In this document: piece after piece, positions 44,352 to 57,244 of the stretch
Numbering within the stretch: the stretch's first letter is position 1
How the letters are laid out: every line of letters begins with the position of its first letter
From: Luteibacter mycovicinus
GTDB taxonomy: Bacteria; Pseudomonadota; Gammaproteobacteria; Xanthomonadales; Rhodanobacteraceae
Direction of reading: 5' to 3'
Assembly: GCF_000745235.1 (NCBI RefSeq)
Contig: NZ_JQNL01000001.1
Location: forward strand, 310,001-374,000
Length of the DNA stretch: 64,000 nucleotides
Notes under the pieces: generated by a model
The model's database searches: none
The model's input: the letters and a program-made list of their open reading frames with translations, nothing else
What the model was told of the DNA's origin: nothing
Position numbers and translations under genes: made by a program

Positions 44352-45167
44352 TCAGTGCCTGTCGAGCACGTATCGCTCGATGGCGACGGCCACGCCGTCT
44401 TCGTTGTTGCTGGTCGTGACGTGGTTCGCCACGGCCTTCACGGTGTCGATCGCGTTGCCCATCGCCACGCCGACGCCCGCGAACTCCAGCATGACCAGAT
44501 CGTTTTCCTGATCGCCGATCGCCATGATGCGATCGCTGGGGACACCCAGGTGCGCGGCCAGCGTGGCCAGCGCCCTGCCCTTGCCCGCGTCCGGATGCAG
44601 GATCTCGAGGAAGTCGTAGGCGCTCTTGACCACCGTGTAACGCTCCGTCAGTTCCGGCGGCATATTGGCGATGGCGCGATCGAGCACGGGACCGTCATCC
44701 ACCATCATGAACTTCCGGAAGCGCCACGCCGGGTCCAGCTGTTCGATGGAGCGGTAAAGCAACGGCGTGCGTGAGATGTACGCGTCACGCACGGTGTGCG
44801 AGCTGATGTCCGCGTTCGGCGTCATCATGCTCCGCTCGTACAGTGCATGAAAGTGCACACCCAGGTCGCGCGAGACTTCTTCGCAGTAGATGAAATCGTC
44901 GTAACCGAGGGTCGTCTCGGCGATGATTTTCGTGCCTGCGGCGTTCTACACGACCGCACCATTGAAAGTGACGCAGTAGTCGCCCTCCCCGTTCATGCCG
45001 AGCTCTGCGAGGTATTCCTCGACACCCGAGAATGGCCGGCCGCTCGCCAGCACGATGCGGATATCCCTGGCGCGGGCCGCCGTGATGGCCTGCTTTACCC
45101 GCGGCGTGATTTCGTGCGCGGCGTTCAACAGCGTGCCATCCATGTCGATGGCAATCAGATCGATCAT
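44352..45167 (-). pseudogene. Cof-type HAD-IIB phosphatase gene interrupted by an amber codon
   Basis: ATG 45167 starts MIDLIAIDMDGTLLNAAHEI, with the DxD nucleophile, then SGRPFSGVEEYL (motif II Ser region) and CVTFNGAVV. A TAG at 44946-44948 follows, where homologues usually have Q or a similar residue (NGA-V-Q), and the frame continues without shift through VHFHALYERSM, AGKGRALATLAAHLGV (motif III Lys) and IMAIGDQENDLVMLEFAG (GDxxND). The whole is a normal-length HAD phosphatase of about 271 residues with a single in-frame stop, so inactivation may be recent, or it is a sequence error. Confidence 0.85.
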
Positions 45168-45318
45168 CGGGGAAAGTCTCAACGGGGATGCGCGGTATCG
45201 TACCGCAATGCAGCAAATACCGTCGTTAAGGTCGCGGGGGACGCCCTGAAAAAGCGAGCCCTCAGCCTCCAGCGCCACGTATGCGCCAAAGTCACAGTTC
45301 CGGGAGCATCTTTTTACG

Positions 45319-45627
45319 ATGTCCACCCAGTCCGCCCGCAGGAACAACCTTCGTGCACTCGTTGCGGATCTGCAGCAGCAAGGCGTCGAGGACTGGGACG
45401 AAATCGCGCGGCGGGTGGGATGCACCGCCGGCGCGGCGCGGCTGAGATCGATGCTGAGGGAGGGGTTTATCGGGTCGTGGTTCTCACACTGCCTCGAGCA
45501 TTCGCTCAATAAACCCAGGCGATGGCTGGACGAGGATCGCACGGTGCCAGCCGAACGTGCCGCGGAAAATGACGCTCTCGAGATGCCGCAGACGACTGAC
45601 CGCCAGGACTCCCGTGACAGCGGGTGA
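45319..45627 (+). CDS. Small helix-turn-helix protein, hypothetical
   Basis: A 102-residue protein. ARRNNLRALVADLQQQGVED, EIARRVGCTAGAARLRSML and IGSWFSHCLEHSLNKPRRWL resemble a minimal Cro-type helix-turn-helix (ending KPxxWLD as in phage repressor-like proteins). The tail is acidic. GGAGCA precedes the ATG. Its end is 2 bp from the end of rarA, with convergent transcription. Confidence 0.6.
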   Translation: MSTQSARRNNLRALVADLQQQGVEDWDEIARRVGCTAGAARLRSMLREGFIGSWFSHCLEHSLNKPRRWLDEDRTVPAERAAENDALEMPQTTDRQDSRDSG

Positions 45628-45628
45628 A

Positions 45629-46957
45629 CTACTTCCGCGTCCGGGCTTCCGCACGCGCGGCGCGTAACGCCTCCAGCTTTTCGCGCAGTTTCGTTTCCAG
45701 TCCGCGATCGACCGGCTCATAAAAGGTCGTCCCCACCAGTTCATCGGGCAGGCACTGCTGATCCAGCGCAATGCCACCTTCGACGTCGTGGTCGTACTGG
45801 TAACCGGTGCCGTAACCCAGCCCCTTCATCAGCTTGGTCGGCGCGTTGCGCAGATGCATCGGCACGTCGAGCGTGCCCATCTGCTTCACGGTGGCCCTGG
45901 CCTTGTTGTACGCCATGTAAGCTGCGTTGCTCTTCGGCGAAATGGCCAGCCAGATCGCCAGCTGCGCCAGGCCCAGCTCGCCCTCGGGACTGCCGAGGCG
46001 CTCGTACGTATCCCACGCATCCAGCGCCATGCGCCACGCGCGCGGCTCGGCCAGACCCACATCTTCCACCGCCATCCGCGTCATGCGCCGGGCCAGATAC
46101 AGCGGATCGCAGCCCCCGTCGAGCATGCGCGTCAGCCAGTAAACGGCGGCATCCGGATCGGACGAGCGCACGGATTTATGCAGGGCCGAGATCTGGTCGT
46201 AGAACTGCTCGCCGCTCTTGTCGAAACGACGCGTGCGATCCGCCAGCACCTGCTCCAGCGTCGCATCGTCGATCCGGCCGTTTTCGGCGAGCTCGGCGGC
46301 GATTTCCAGCAAGGTAAGCGCGCGACGTACATCGCCATCGGCGGCACTGGCGATGAGTTTCAGCGACGCTTCGTCGACATCGAGTTCGAGATCGCCCAGA
46401 CCGCGTTCCTTGTCGGCCAGCGCGCGATGCAATGCGGCCACGATATCGTCCGGGCTCACCGCGTCCAGCACGTGCACACGACACCGTGAGAGCAACGCGG
46501 AGTTGAGCTCGAACGACGGGTTCTCAGTGGTCGCGCCGACGAAGATGATCACGCCCCGCTCGATATGCGGCAGGAAGGCGTCCTGCTGGGCTTTGTTGAA
46601 GCGATGCACCTCGTCGACGAACAGGACGGTGCGGCGCCCCTGCGCGAAGTTGCCTTCCGCCTCCGCGAGCGCCTTTCGCACGTCCGGCAGGCCGCTCATG
46701 ACAGCGGAGATGGCGCGGAAGTCGGCGTCGGCGTACCGGGCGACCAGAAGGGCCAGCGTGGTCTTGCCACACCCCGGCGGCCCCCACAGGATCATCGAAT
46801 GGACCTTGCCTGCCTCCAGCGCACGGCGCAGCGGCTTACCCTCGCCCGCCACCCGCTGCTGCCCCACTATCTCGTCGAGGGCACGCGGACGCATACGCTC
46901 GGCCAGGGGCTTCAGCGCTTCGGGTTCGGCAAAAAGGCCGGGGGACTGAAAAGACAT
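45629..46957 (-). CDS. rarA: Replication-associated recombination protein A (RarA/MgsA)
   Basis: A 442-residue AAA+ ATPase starting MSFQSPGLFAEPEALKPLAE. Walker A is WGPPGCGKTTLALL, Walker B LFVDEVHRFNKAQQD, sensor 1 GATTENPSFELNSALLSR. The C-terminal tetramerisation domain includes YGTGYQYDHDVEGGIALDQQ and the end KLREKLEALRAARA. It acts at stalled replication forks. ATG 46957 is selected as the family start; the upstream extension is a translation of the GC-rich repeat. Normal position next to lolA/ftsK, though two DUF genes lie between. Confidence 0.95.
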   Translation of the reverse strand: MSFQSPGLFAEPEALKPLAERMRPRALDEIVGQQRVAGEGKPLRRALEAGKVHSMILWGPPGCGKTTLALLVARYADADFRAISAVMSGLPDVRKALAEAEGNFAQGRRTVLFVDEVHRFNKAQQDAFLPHIERGVIIFVGATTENPSFELNSALLSRCRVHVLDAVSPDDIVAALHRALADKERGLGDLELDVDEASLKLIASAADGDVRRALTLLEIAAELAENGRIDDATLEQVLADRTRRFDKSGEQFYDQISALHKSVRSSDPDAAVYWLTRMLDGGCDPLYLARRMTRMAVEDVGLAEPRAWRMALDAWDTYERLGSPEGELGLAQLAIWLAISPKSNAAYMAYNKARATVKQMGTLDVPMHLRNAPTKLMKGLGYGTGYQYDHDVEGGIALDQQCLPDELVGTTFYEPVDRGLETKLREKLEALRAARAEARTRK

Positions 46958-47033
46958 GGGACTCGCGGGAGGGGGTGAAGGCCTATTATCGCGCGTCAGG
47001 CGTGCAGATGCGCTCAAGGCCTCGGAGCCGCCC

Positions 47034-48437
47034 TCAACTCTCGCCCTTGCCCTTGCCCTTGCCCTTGCCCTTGCCCTTGCCCTTGCCCTCGTCCTCGCCA
47101 CCCGCCTTCGGCTTCCGCAGCAAACTGCCCGCCATCCCTGCAATCAAACCCGCCCCCAGCAACAACACCACCCAGAGCAAAGGCCGGGTCCAGTCGAACG
47201 GCGCCGCCGGCGAACTCAGCGCTTCGCGTCCGCCCAGCTCCTGTCCGGGACCCAACGTCGTTTCGTCAGGCCGCCACGCCGCGCCTTCGCTCTTACGCAA
47301 GGCCGTCACCGCATCGCCGACGGGCCACGCCGGACGCCGCTCGCGCGCACTGCCCACCAGCAACCGATACGGCCCCTTGCCTTCGGGCAGGAAGACGAAG
47401 CGATCCGGCCGCCAGCCCACCGACAGATGCGGCGCTTCGCGCAGCGGCGTCGCCGAATGCAGACGCAGCAGATCGCGACGACGCGCATTCACCTCGAGCG
47501 GCCGACGACCTTCCGTACCATCCGGAGTGACGACGAGCGTGCCCAGCGCCTCGCTGCTCATCGTGCCCTCGACCGCCGATGCATCAAGACGGGCCACGCT
47601 GTCGCTCTTCCCCAGCGTGACGCGCACGGAGTTCACCGGCAACGCGGCCGGCAAGCGATAGTCGTAATCGACGCCCTGCCCGCTGCTCTTCGTGTCACCG
47701 ACGGGAACATCCAGCCAGAGCAGCTTCGCTTCGTCCTTTGCCGCCGCGTCTTCGACACTTCCCGACAAGGTGACGGACGACGTGCCGTCGATCGCCCACG
47801 GTGCTTCGCCACTCATCACACGCACGCGGTAGTAACGCGCCGGCGAACCGGACAGCTTGATCACGCGCGCATCCACCGCGCCATCGCCCTTGCCGAGCGT
47901 CACGATCGACGCGCCGCGCACGCGCGTGTTCCAGTCCTGCAAGTCGTTACTGGTATCGACGTCGACGCCGAGGTTCACGTCGTGGTCGATCGCCGCGAAC
48001 TCCAGGCGCTCCGGCGCGATCGCCGAGCGCGCGTCGAACAGCCAGACGCGCGGCATGGCGGTCGGCGCCACCGGACCCGGCTCGATTACGATATCGCCGT
48101 TGGTGCTGCGCTGGATGCGCGCACCGGGCACGCCATCCACGGCGGCGGGCACCGCGCGCAACGGCGCATCGAGCGTCACGGGATGCGAGGTCGGCGCCGC
48201 GGCGGTGTACGGGCCGGCGGCGACCTGCCGCCCCTCCGCATCGACCACGACGACATCGGCGAGCCCGGCATCGCGCGATGCCCACGCGTACGCGTCCTGA
48301 GGCAGTTCGACGAGGTAGGCCTTGCCACCCTGCGGCGCGACGATCGGCCACGCATAGGCGAATGCCTCGGGCGGCTCGGCACGGGCGCCTGCGGCGAACA
48401 GACCAAGAACAAGCAGACAACCCACATCACGACGCAT
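47034..48437 (-). CDS. DUF3999 family protein
   Basis: A 467-residue membrane protein with a signal peptide (CLLVLGLFAAGARA), a large extracytoplasmic beta-rich part and a C-terminal membrane helix (LLWVVLLLGAGLIAGMAGSL). It ends in a charged tail of GK repeats encoded by the 6-bp tandem repeat at 47043-47090. DUF3999 and DUF2339 genes are often neighbours; here they overlap by 11 bp and are clearly coupled. Function unknown. Confidence 0.82.
   Translation of the reverse strand: MRRDVGCLLVLGLFAAGARAEPPEAFAYAWPIVAPQGGKAYLVELPQDAYAWASRDAGLADVVVVDAEGRQVAAGPYTAAAPTSHPVTLDAPLRAVPAAVDGVPGARIQRSTNGDIVIEPGPVAPTAMPRVWLFDARSAIAPERLEFAAIDHDVNLGVDVDTSNDLQDWNTRVRGASIVTLGKGDGAVDARVIKLSGSPARYYRVRVMSGEAPWAIDGTSSVTLSGSVEDAAAKDEAKLLWLDVPVGDTKSSGQGVDYDYRLPAALPVNSVRVTLGKSDSVARLDASAVEGTMSSEALGTLVVTPDGTEGRRPLEVNARRRDLLRLHSATPLREAPHLSVGWRPDRFVFLPEGKGPYRLLVGSARERRPAWPVGDAVTALRKSEGAAWRPDETTLGPGQELGGREALSSPAAPFDWTRPLLWVVLLLGAGLIAGMAGSLLRKPKAGGEDEGKGKGKGKGKGKGKGES
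47043..47090. repeat. 6-bp tandem repeat in DUF3999 gene
   Basis: Seven exact copies of GCCCTT followed by one GCCCTC. On the coding strand they give alternating Gly-Lys. The unit length is a multiple of three, so copy-number changes lengthen or shorten the tail without shifting the frame. Confidence 0.95.
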
Positions 48438-51255
48438 GCGGTGACTCCGGAGCGATGACCGCGCCCTCTTTGGGCGGCGCGGGAGCGAGATAGCCGATAA
48501 CCGTGCACAGCAGGCCATAGGCGATGAAGGACGCGATGCCGAACAGGTTGCCCAGATGTCCGCGATCCACCAGCAGCAGCTTCAGCAGCACCACGGCCAT
48601 CGTGCCCGCACCGGCCATCCACAGCAGGCGCTGGCCGCGGCGCGAACCTAGCACCCAGGCAACGACGCCGATCACGCTCCAGACCACGGTGAGCGAGAGT
48701 TCGGCAAGACTGGACGAAGGCATCGACGAATCCCACGGCACGCCGCCAAGGTGATGCACGGCGCGCAGCGTCATGCTGGTCGCGACGATGAAGAAGGCGA
48801 CCGCGAGCGCAGCGGGCCGCGTGCGCCTGATCGCCGGCGGAACGGCCTCGTCGGAAATCGCACGTGCGGTAAACAGAAGCACCGCGATGAGCAGAAGATC
48901 CAGCGGATTGAGGACGGGAACGAAGGGCAACGGCTGCGGGCTGCCCGCGGCGGTGAGTGCGATCAGGCCGACGACGGCCATCGCCAGCACCATCGCGCCC
49001 CCGACACTGACGCGGATTTCGCGCAGGTAAATCGCCAGCGGCGACGCAAGCAGACGAGGCCACCACACCGTGATTGCCGCGATCAACAGGGTCGGCACCG
49101 AACAGGCGACGATCTGCCAGCTCTGCCCCACGCCCGCCACGTGATCCAGCGCGAGCCCGATGGACAAGGTGAACAGGGCCAGCCAGCGAAGCCACCAGAC
49201 GCTGCTGGTCGCCACGGCGGCGACACGGTGCGTACCTTCGCCGCGCATCGCGAGCCAGCCGGTCACCGCCATGACGATGACCGCACCCAGGGGCCAACCG
49301 GCGAGCCATTGCACTCGCTCGTTGGCGCCTTGCAGCACGATCAGCAGCGAGAACAGGAAGGACAGCGGCACCGAGAATGCCAGCACGGCGCCGAGATCCA
49401 GCTTGCGTGTCCGCGGGCAGGCTTCCGCGAGCAACCAGCCGGTCACGCCGACCAGCGCGAGCCACGCGGCATCCACGTTCGCCGGGATGCCTGTGTCACC
49501 GGCATCGCGCACGAATCGCCCGATTTCATTGCCGAAACCCACGAACCACCATAGGCCCGCCCAGAGCAGCAGACCGACGCGCGCGAGACTGGAAACGCCC
49601 CGGGACGTGCCATGACGATCGAACTGCCATACCCCCACACCCGCGCCGACCACGAGCAGCAAGCTGCCGATGAACTCGGGATTGAGGAAGGCGGTGTCCC
49701 GGTAGCGTGTGCGGAACGCAAGAGCCAGGCACCAGGCCACGCCAGCGACAAGTTGCAGGAACACACCCGACCAGCGCGGCAGTCGACGTCCCTGCCGGAA
49801 GCCGAGCCAGATCAGGCACGCGCCTTCGAGCGCGAAGACACTGGCGGTCACAGCGGCACTCAGCGCCAACGGCACCGCGATCGTCGCGAAGGCCACGGCG
49901 AGGACGGCCCAGGTTTCACGCAGCAGGCCCATATCCTCGCGTTTGCGGATGGCGAACGCGATGGCGATGTAAAGGCCCGCGGCGATCAGCGCGGAGATGG
50001 CCAGCGGCATCGGTTCCCAGTCGAGCAACGCGCCCTGCAAGAGCAGGCTGGCGATCGGATTGCCGAACATCAGGCAGCCGTCGAGGATGACGCGGCGGCC
50101 CTTCGGCGAACGCAGCACGTGCAGCCACGGCACCACGAGAAAGAGCAGGAAGTGGAAGATGAGGAACGGCTCGGTGCTTTCGAACAGCGACGGGCTGTAC
50201 TTCAGCGCCCCCCAGGCCGTGCCGACCCCGAAGGTGGCGACGAAGCCGAGCACGTTGAGCACGCGCCACGCCTTTTTCCATGCGATGCCGAGAATGCCCA
50301 GGTTGAGCACCGCGTAATAGCTGAAAAGCGCGACGTGATTGCCCTGCCCCGACGATGCCATGATCGGCGCGGCGAAGCCGGCGATCAGTCCGAGCACGGC
50401 CAGCGCCAGCGCATCCTGCAGCACCGCCAAAACACCCATACCCGCGACGAAGATCAGCAGCAGTGCGAACGTCGGACCCGCATCGAGCAGACCATAAAGT
50501 CGGTACGCGGCGAACACGATCATCACCAGCACGCCCAGGCCGCCACCCTGCAAGGCCAGCCCGAACGAACGCCGCTTCTCGCGCTGCACCCAGCCAAACG
50601 CTACGCCAGCGATCGCCACCAGCGCCACGATGCTCAGCCGTACCGATACCGGCACCCGGAGCAAGCCGTTATCCGAGGCGTATTTCAGGAACGCGCCCAC
50701 GCCGGCGATCAACACCAGCATGCCGACCTTCACCGGCACGTTACCCTCGGTAAACCAGCGCTTGCCCGCCTCGATCCACCGATCGACCAGTGAAGGCCCG
50801 GCTGGCTCAACGGGCACGGAGGGCTCGCGGGACACTGCCGGTTCACCCGATGTCCCCCGCTCCTGCGTGGCGCCAACCCTGTTGGCGATCGGGACCTGCG
50901 AAACCGCCCCAGGCACCGACAAAGGCACCGGCGGCGGCCGTGAAGAAAACACCCCCGGCTGGCCCTCCGGTCCCGCAGCAGGCACCGGAGGTCGCGTCAC
51001 ACGCACCGGGTCGGCGTCAGGCCAGTCCGCCGGCGTCAGTGGCTTCGGCGTCGCAGGCACTGGCGTCGCGGACGTTGACTCCGCCGCGCCCGGACTCACC
51101 GCATCCAGCCGCGTCCGCAGTGCATCCAGCTCATCGCGAAATTGCGACTGCCGCCCCAGTAACCAGCCGATGACAGCCCCCGCGACGGCGCCGGTCCACC
51201 CCTGATCGACAAGGGCGCCGATCACCGCGCAGACAATGGCCCAGATGACGTACAT
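48427..51255 (-). CDS. DUF2339 multi-pass membrane protein
   Basis: A 942-residue protein. It starts MYVIWAIVCAVIGALVDQGW, then a coiled segment (QFRDELDALRTRLDAV), a Pro-rich stretch, the DUF2339 marker WFTEGNVPVKVGMLVLIAGV and more than 20 hydrophobic segments to the end. The open frame before 51255 reads through the REP units (AGRAPT repeated) and is rejected. Function unknown; it forms a pair with DUF3999. Confidence 0.88.
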   Translation of the reverse strand: MYVIWAIVCAVIGALVDQGWTGAVAGAVIGWLLGRQSQFRDELDALRTRLDAVSPGAAESTSATPVPATPKPLTPADWPDADPVRVTRPPVPAAGPEGQPGVFSSRPPPVPLSVPGAVSQVPIANRVGATQERGTSGEPAVSREPSVPVEPAGPSLVDRWIEAGKRWFTEGNVPVKVGMLVLIAGVGAFLKYASDNGLLRVPVSVRLSIVALVAIAGVAFGWVQREKRRSFGLALQGGGLGVLVMIVFAAYRLYGLLDAGPTFALLLIFVAGMGVLAVLQDALALAVLGLIAGFAAPIMASSGQGNHVALFSYYAVLNLGILGIAWKKAWRVLNVLGFVATFGVGTAWGALKYSPSLFESTEPFLIFHFLLFLVVPWLHVLRSPKGRRVILDGCLMFGNPIASLLLQGALLDWEPMPLAISALIAAGLYIAIAFAIRKREDMGLLRETWAVLAVAFATIAVPLALSAAVTASVFALEGACLIWLGFRQGRRLPRWSGVFLQLVAGVAWCLALAFRTRYRDTAFLNPEFIGSLLLVVGAGVGVWQFDRHGTSRGVSSLARVGLLLWAGLWWFVGFGNEIGRFVRDAGDTGIPANVDAAWLALVGVTGWLLAEACPRTRKLDLGAVLAFSVPLSFLFSLLIVLQGANERVQWLAGWPLGAVIVMAVTGWLAMRGEGTHRVAAVATSSVWWLRWLALFTLSIGLALDHVAGVGQSWQIVACSVPTLLIAAITVWWPRLLASPLAIYLREIRVSVGGAMVLAMAVVGLIALTAAGSPQPLPFVPVLNPLDLLLIAVLLFTARAISDEAVPPAIRRTRPAALAVAFFIVATSMTLRAVHHLGGVPWDSSMPSSSLAELSLTVVWSVIGVVAWVLGSRRGQRLLWMAGAGTMAVVLLKLLLVDRGHLGNLFGIASFIAYGLLCTVIGYLAPAPPKEGAVIAPESPHAS

Positions 51256-51316
51256 ACCGTTGGTCTCTCCGTAACATCCTGTGTGACGGGCGGAGTCTGG
51301 CATGAATGCCAGACGC

Positions 51317-51460
51317 GTAGGAACGCGCCCCGCGTGTGTAGGAGCGCGCCCCGCGCGTGTAGGAGCGCGCCCCGCGCGCGAAAAGCCCACAGAGCGGTGA
51401 AGCCGTACCCTTCCTGCTTCCTCGCACTGTTGGCTTTTCGCGCGCAGGGCGCGCTCCTAC
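51317..51460. repeat. REPIN-like repeat: three tandem 21-bp units and an inverted copy
   Basis: Three 21-bp units begin at 51317, 51338 and 51359 (core GTAGGAGCGCGCCCCGCG). The third, extended to 29 bp (51359-51387), is an inverted repeat of 51432-51460 with one mismatch and a 44-nt loop, the layout of a REPIN. It separates the DUF2339 and lolA genes. Confidence 0.85.
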
Positions 51461-51494
51461 AGCGCGGGTCGCGTCCCGGAGGGGGTGATGCGCG

Positions 51495-52145
51495 TTATTT
51501 CACCGGCTGGGTCTGGAGCACCGGGGCGTCACCGATCACGTCGGTGCCCTGCGGGGGGACGAACTCGAACGTGCTGGCCGGGACGGCGGGGTTCTTCTGC
51601 CATCCGGCGAACGAAATCTGCGTCGTGTTGCCGAGCTGATCTTTGAAGGCCATGCGGGCGAGGCCGCTGGCGTCGAACCCCAGATCGGCGAAGTCGAACT
51701 GAGGGTCCTTCGACGTGGACTGCAGGCGCAGCCAGACCAGGCCGTCGTGCTCACCCTGCTCGGTGACCTTGAAGTCCTTGTCCATCTGCGACAGGTCGGT
51801 CAGCACCGTCAACGGGCTCTGCGCTTCCTCGCTGCTCTGCTTGCGCACCGTGACCTGCTCCAGGTCGGGGTCGTACAGCCATACGCGGCTGCCGTCGGCG
51901 ACGATCGTCTGCTTGTACGGCGCCGTGGTCTCCCAGCGGAACTGGCGCGGAGCCTGCAGCGCCAGCGTGCCGGAGCTGACCTTGCCCTGGTCGCCATTGG
52001 CGTTGGCCAGGGTCTGGCTGAAACGGCCGGTCAGCGAATGCAGGCCCTTGGAGAAGGCATCCAGGCGCTCGCGAGCCGCGCCGGTGGCGGCGAAAGTCGG
52101 CAGGCTGAGGAGGGAAAGCGTCGCGGCGAGCAGGAGGCGTTTCAT
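51495..52145 (-). CDS. lolA: Outer-membrane lipoprotein carrier protein LolA
   Basis: A 216-residue periplasmic protein with a signal peptide (LLLAATLSLLSLPTFA). LolA features are RFSQTLANANGDQGKVSSGT, the RFRWETTAPYKQTIVADG strand pair and VWLYDPDLEQVTVRK. It receives lipoproteins from LolCDE and passes them to LolB. It follows ftsK in the usual order, here with a small gene between. Confidence 0.92.
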   Translation of the reverse strand: MKRLLLAATLSLLSLPTFAATGAARERLDAFSKGLHSLTGRFSQTLANANGDQGKVSSGTLALQAPRQFRWETTAPYKQTIVADGSRVWLYDPDLEQVTVRKQSSEEAQSPLTVLTDLSQMDKDFKVTEQGEHDGLVWLRLQSTSKDPQFDFADLGFDASGLARMAFKDQLGNTTQISFAGWQKNPAVPASTFEFVPPQGTDVIGDAPVLQTQPVK

Positions 52146-52176
52146 GGGATGTCTTCCGTAGGGTTCGGCGCGATTG

Positions 52177-52605
52177 TCAGCGATCGGTTTCGAACAGCGA
52201 CTTAAGCATGTCGATGGCTTCTCCCGGCGAGATCTCGCCGGCCTCCATCTTCTCGCTGATGTCGGCGATGGCCTTACCGTCGCGGTGCCAGAAAGGCGCA
52301 TCGCGGGTGGCCGTGTGCGCGGGGCGCGCTTCCTGACCCAGCACGACGATCTCGGCGATCTCGGTCTGTTCGGCGAAGATCACTTCCAGCGCGTCGTCGA
52401 CTTCGGCGGTGTGTCCGCTCGGGTACTCGCGCGTGACGAAACAGGCGCGGCCGTCGTCGGCGCGCAGCTCCAGACCCGGGATGGACGGATTGAGTTCGAA
52501 CACGCTCGTGACTTCGTCGAGCACCTCGGCCGTGGGCACGAGGTCGCCGGTGACGAGCAGGCTCCAGGGGCGCTGACGTAGCGCGCCCGGTTTCATGGTG
52601 TTCAT
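52177..52605 (-). CDS. Conserved hypothetical protein between ftsK and lolA
   Basis: A 142-residue protein starting at M-N-T-M-K-P-G-A-L (ATG 52605; ATG 52596 also possible). Body: LLVTGDLVPTAEVLDEVTSV, FVTREYPSGHTAEVDDALEV and a C-terminal helix SPGEAIDMLKSLFETD. No family recognised. It starts 8 bp after ftsK and ends 31 bp before lolA, so it probably belongs to their operon. Confidence 0.65.
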   Translation of the reverse strand: MNTMKPGALRQRPWSLLVTGDLVPTAEVLDEVTSVFELNPSIPGLELRADDGRACFVTREYPSGHTAEVDDALEVIFAEQTEIAEIVVLGQEARPAHTATRDAPFWHRDGKAIADISEKMEAGEISPGEAIDMLKSLFETDR

Positions 52606-52612
52606 GGGGCGA

Positions 52613-54958
<2,346 letters not shown>

Positions 54959-54990
54959 TTAGCAAACGACCTCGGATCGGGTTTTCGGCA

Positions 54991-56055
54991 TCATGCCACG
55001 CCCTGGAGCGCCGGGTGGACGAGCTTGCCGCCCTCGATATTGATGCCGGCGGCCAGCGGAGCGTGATCGCGCCACGCGTCGCCGGCGGCCAGGCGCTGCA
55101 CGTACGGCAGGATGGCGGCCGAAATGGCGGTCGACGAGGTCTGCGGCACGGCGCCCGGCATGTTGGTCACGCAGAAATGCGTCACGCCGTGGACGTCGTA
55201 GGTCGGCTCCTTCCAGGTGGTCGGACGCGAGGTCTCGAAGCAGCCGCCCTGGTCGATCGAGATGTCGACGAGCACCGAGCCCTTCTCCATCGTCTTGACC
55301 ATATCTTCCGTGACCACGCGCGGCGCCTTGGCGCTGGGGATCAGCACGGCGCCGACGACGATGTCGGCGTTGCGGACTTCTTCGGCCACCGAGGACTCAT
55401 AGGCGTAGAGCGCGGTGACGTTGGGGCCCATGGCCATCATCTCGGCCAGACGGTCCTGGCGCTTGTCGAAGACGACGACGTTGGCACCGGCCGAGGCGGC
55501 GAGCGCGGCGGCGTTGCCACCGGCGGCGCCCGCACCCAGCACGACGACCTTGCCGCGCGGCGTGGAGGCCATGCCGCCCAGCAGCTTGCCCTTGCCGCCG
55601 TTGGGCTGGTGCAGGAGCGTGGTGCCGATCTGGGTGGCGATGCGGCCGGCGATGACGGACATCGGCAGCAGCAGCGGCAGCATGCCGTTTTCGTCGACGG
55701 ACTCGAACGCGATACCGGTCAGGCCGATATCCAGCAGGCTCTTGGTCAGCGCCGGCTCGGCGGCCAGGTGCAGGTAGCAGAACAGCAGGTGGTGCTTCTT
55801 GAGCAGCTTCAGATCGCCTTCGATCGGCTCCTTGACCTTGACGATCAGCTCGCCCTTTTCATAAAGGGCGGCGGCGTCGGGCACCACGGTGACGCCCAGC
55901 ACGGCGTAGTCGGCGTCCGTATAACCGGACTTGGTGCCGGCGCCGGACTGGATGAAGACCTCATGGCCACGGCGGACCAGATCGGCCGCGGCGGCCGGAA
56001 TGAGGGCCACGCGGCCTTCGAGGGTCTTGGTTTCGGAGGGGATACCGATGCGCAT
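54991..56055 (-). CDS. ald: Alanine dehydrogenase
   Basis: A 354-residue enzyme starting [20 protein letters not shown]. The N-terminal substrate domain has [13 protein letters not shown] and [13 protein letters not shown] (active-site Lys and His). The Rossmann motif is [20 protein letters not shown], and the later [19 protein letters not shown] is the conserved alanine dehydrogenase block. It interconverts L-alanine and pyruvate with NAD. It takes the position held by lrp in the enterobacterial order. Divergent from trxB. Confidence 0.93.
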   Translation of the reverse strand: MRIGIPSETKTLEGRVALIPAAAADLVRRGHEVFIQSGAGTKSGYTDADYAVLGVTVVPDAAALYEKGELIVKVKEPIEGDLKLLKKHHLLFCYLHLAAEPALTKSLLDIGLTGIAFESVDENGMLPLLLPMSVIAGRIATQIGTTLLHQPNGGKGKLLGGMASTPRGKVVVLGAGAAGGNAAALAASAGANVVVFDKRQDRLAEMMAMGPNVTALYAYESSVAEEVRNADIVVGAVLIPSAKAPRVVTEDMVKTMEKGSVLVDISIDQGGCFETSRPTTWKEPTYDVHGVTHFCVTNMPGAVPQTSSTAISAAILPYVQRLAAGDAWRDHAPLAAGINIEGGKLVHPALQGVA

Positions 56056-56136
56056 CTTGAGGAGGATCCTGAATGAACCGAGAGAAGTCGGACGAACAAA
56101 AGCCACCATGCGGGGACATGGGAGGCACCATCATGA

Positions 56137-57201
<1,065 letters not shown>

Positions 57202-57244
57202 TGGCACCGCCCCGCGCCTCCCGACGCGCGGGGCACCGCGCCGC

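Noticed and set aside
46956..48458. Long plus-strand open frame (500 codons)
   Set aside because: Antisense to the DUF3999 gene; Arg/His/Gln-rich with no domain.
51317..51379. CRISPR-like array
   Set aside because: The 21-bp units are directly adjacent with no spacers, and the same unit occurs singly elsewhere, so it is a REP family repeat.
51256..51390. N-terminal extension of the DUF2339 gene
   Set aside because: It reads through the tandem REP units, giving a repeated AGRAPT peptide; ATG 51255 starts the real family N-terminus.
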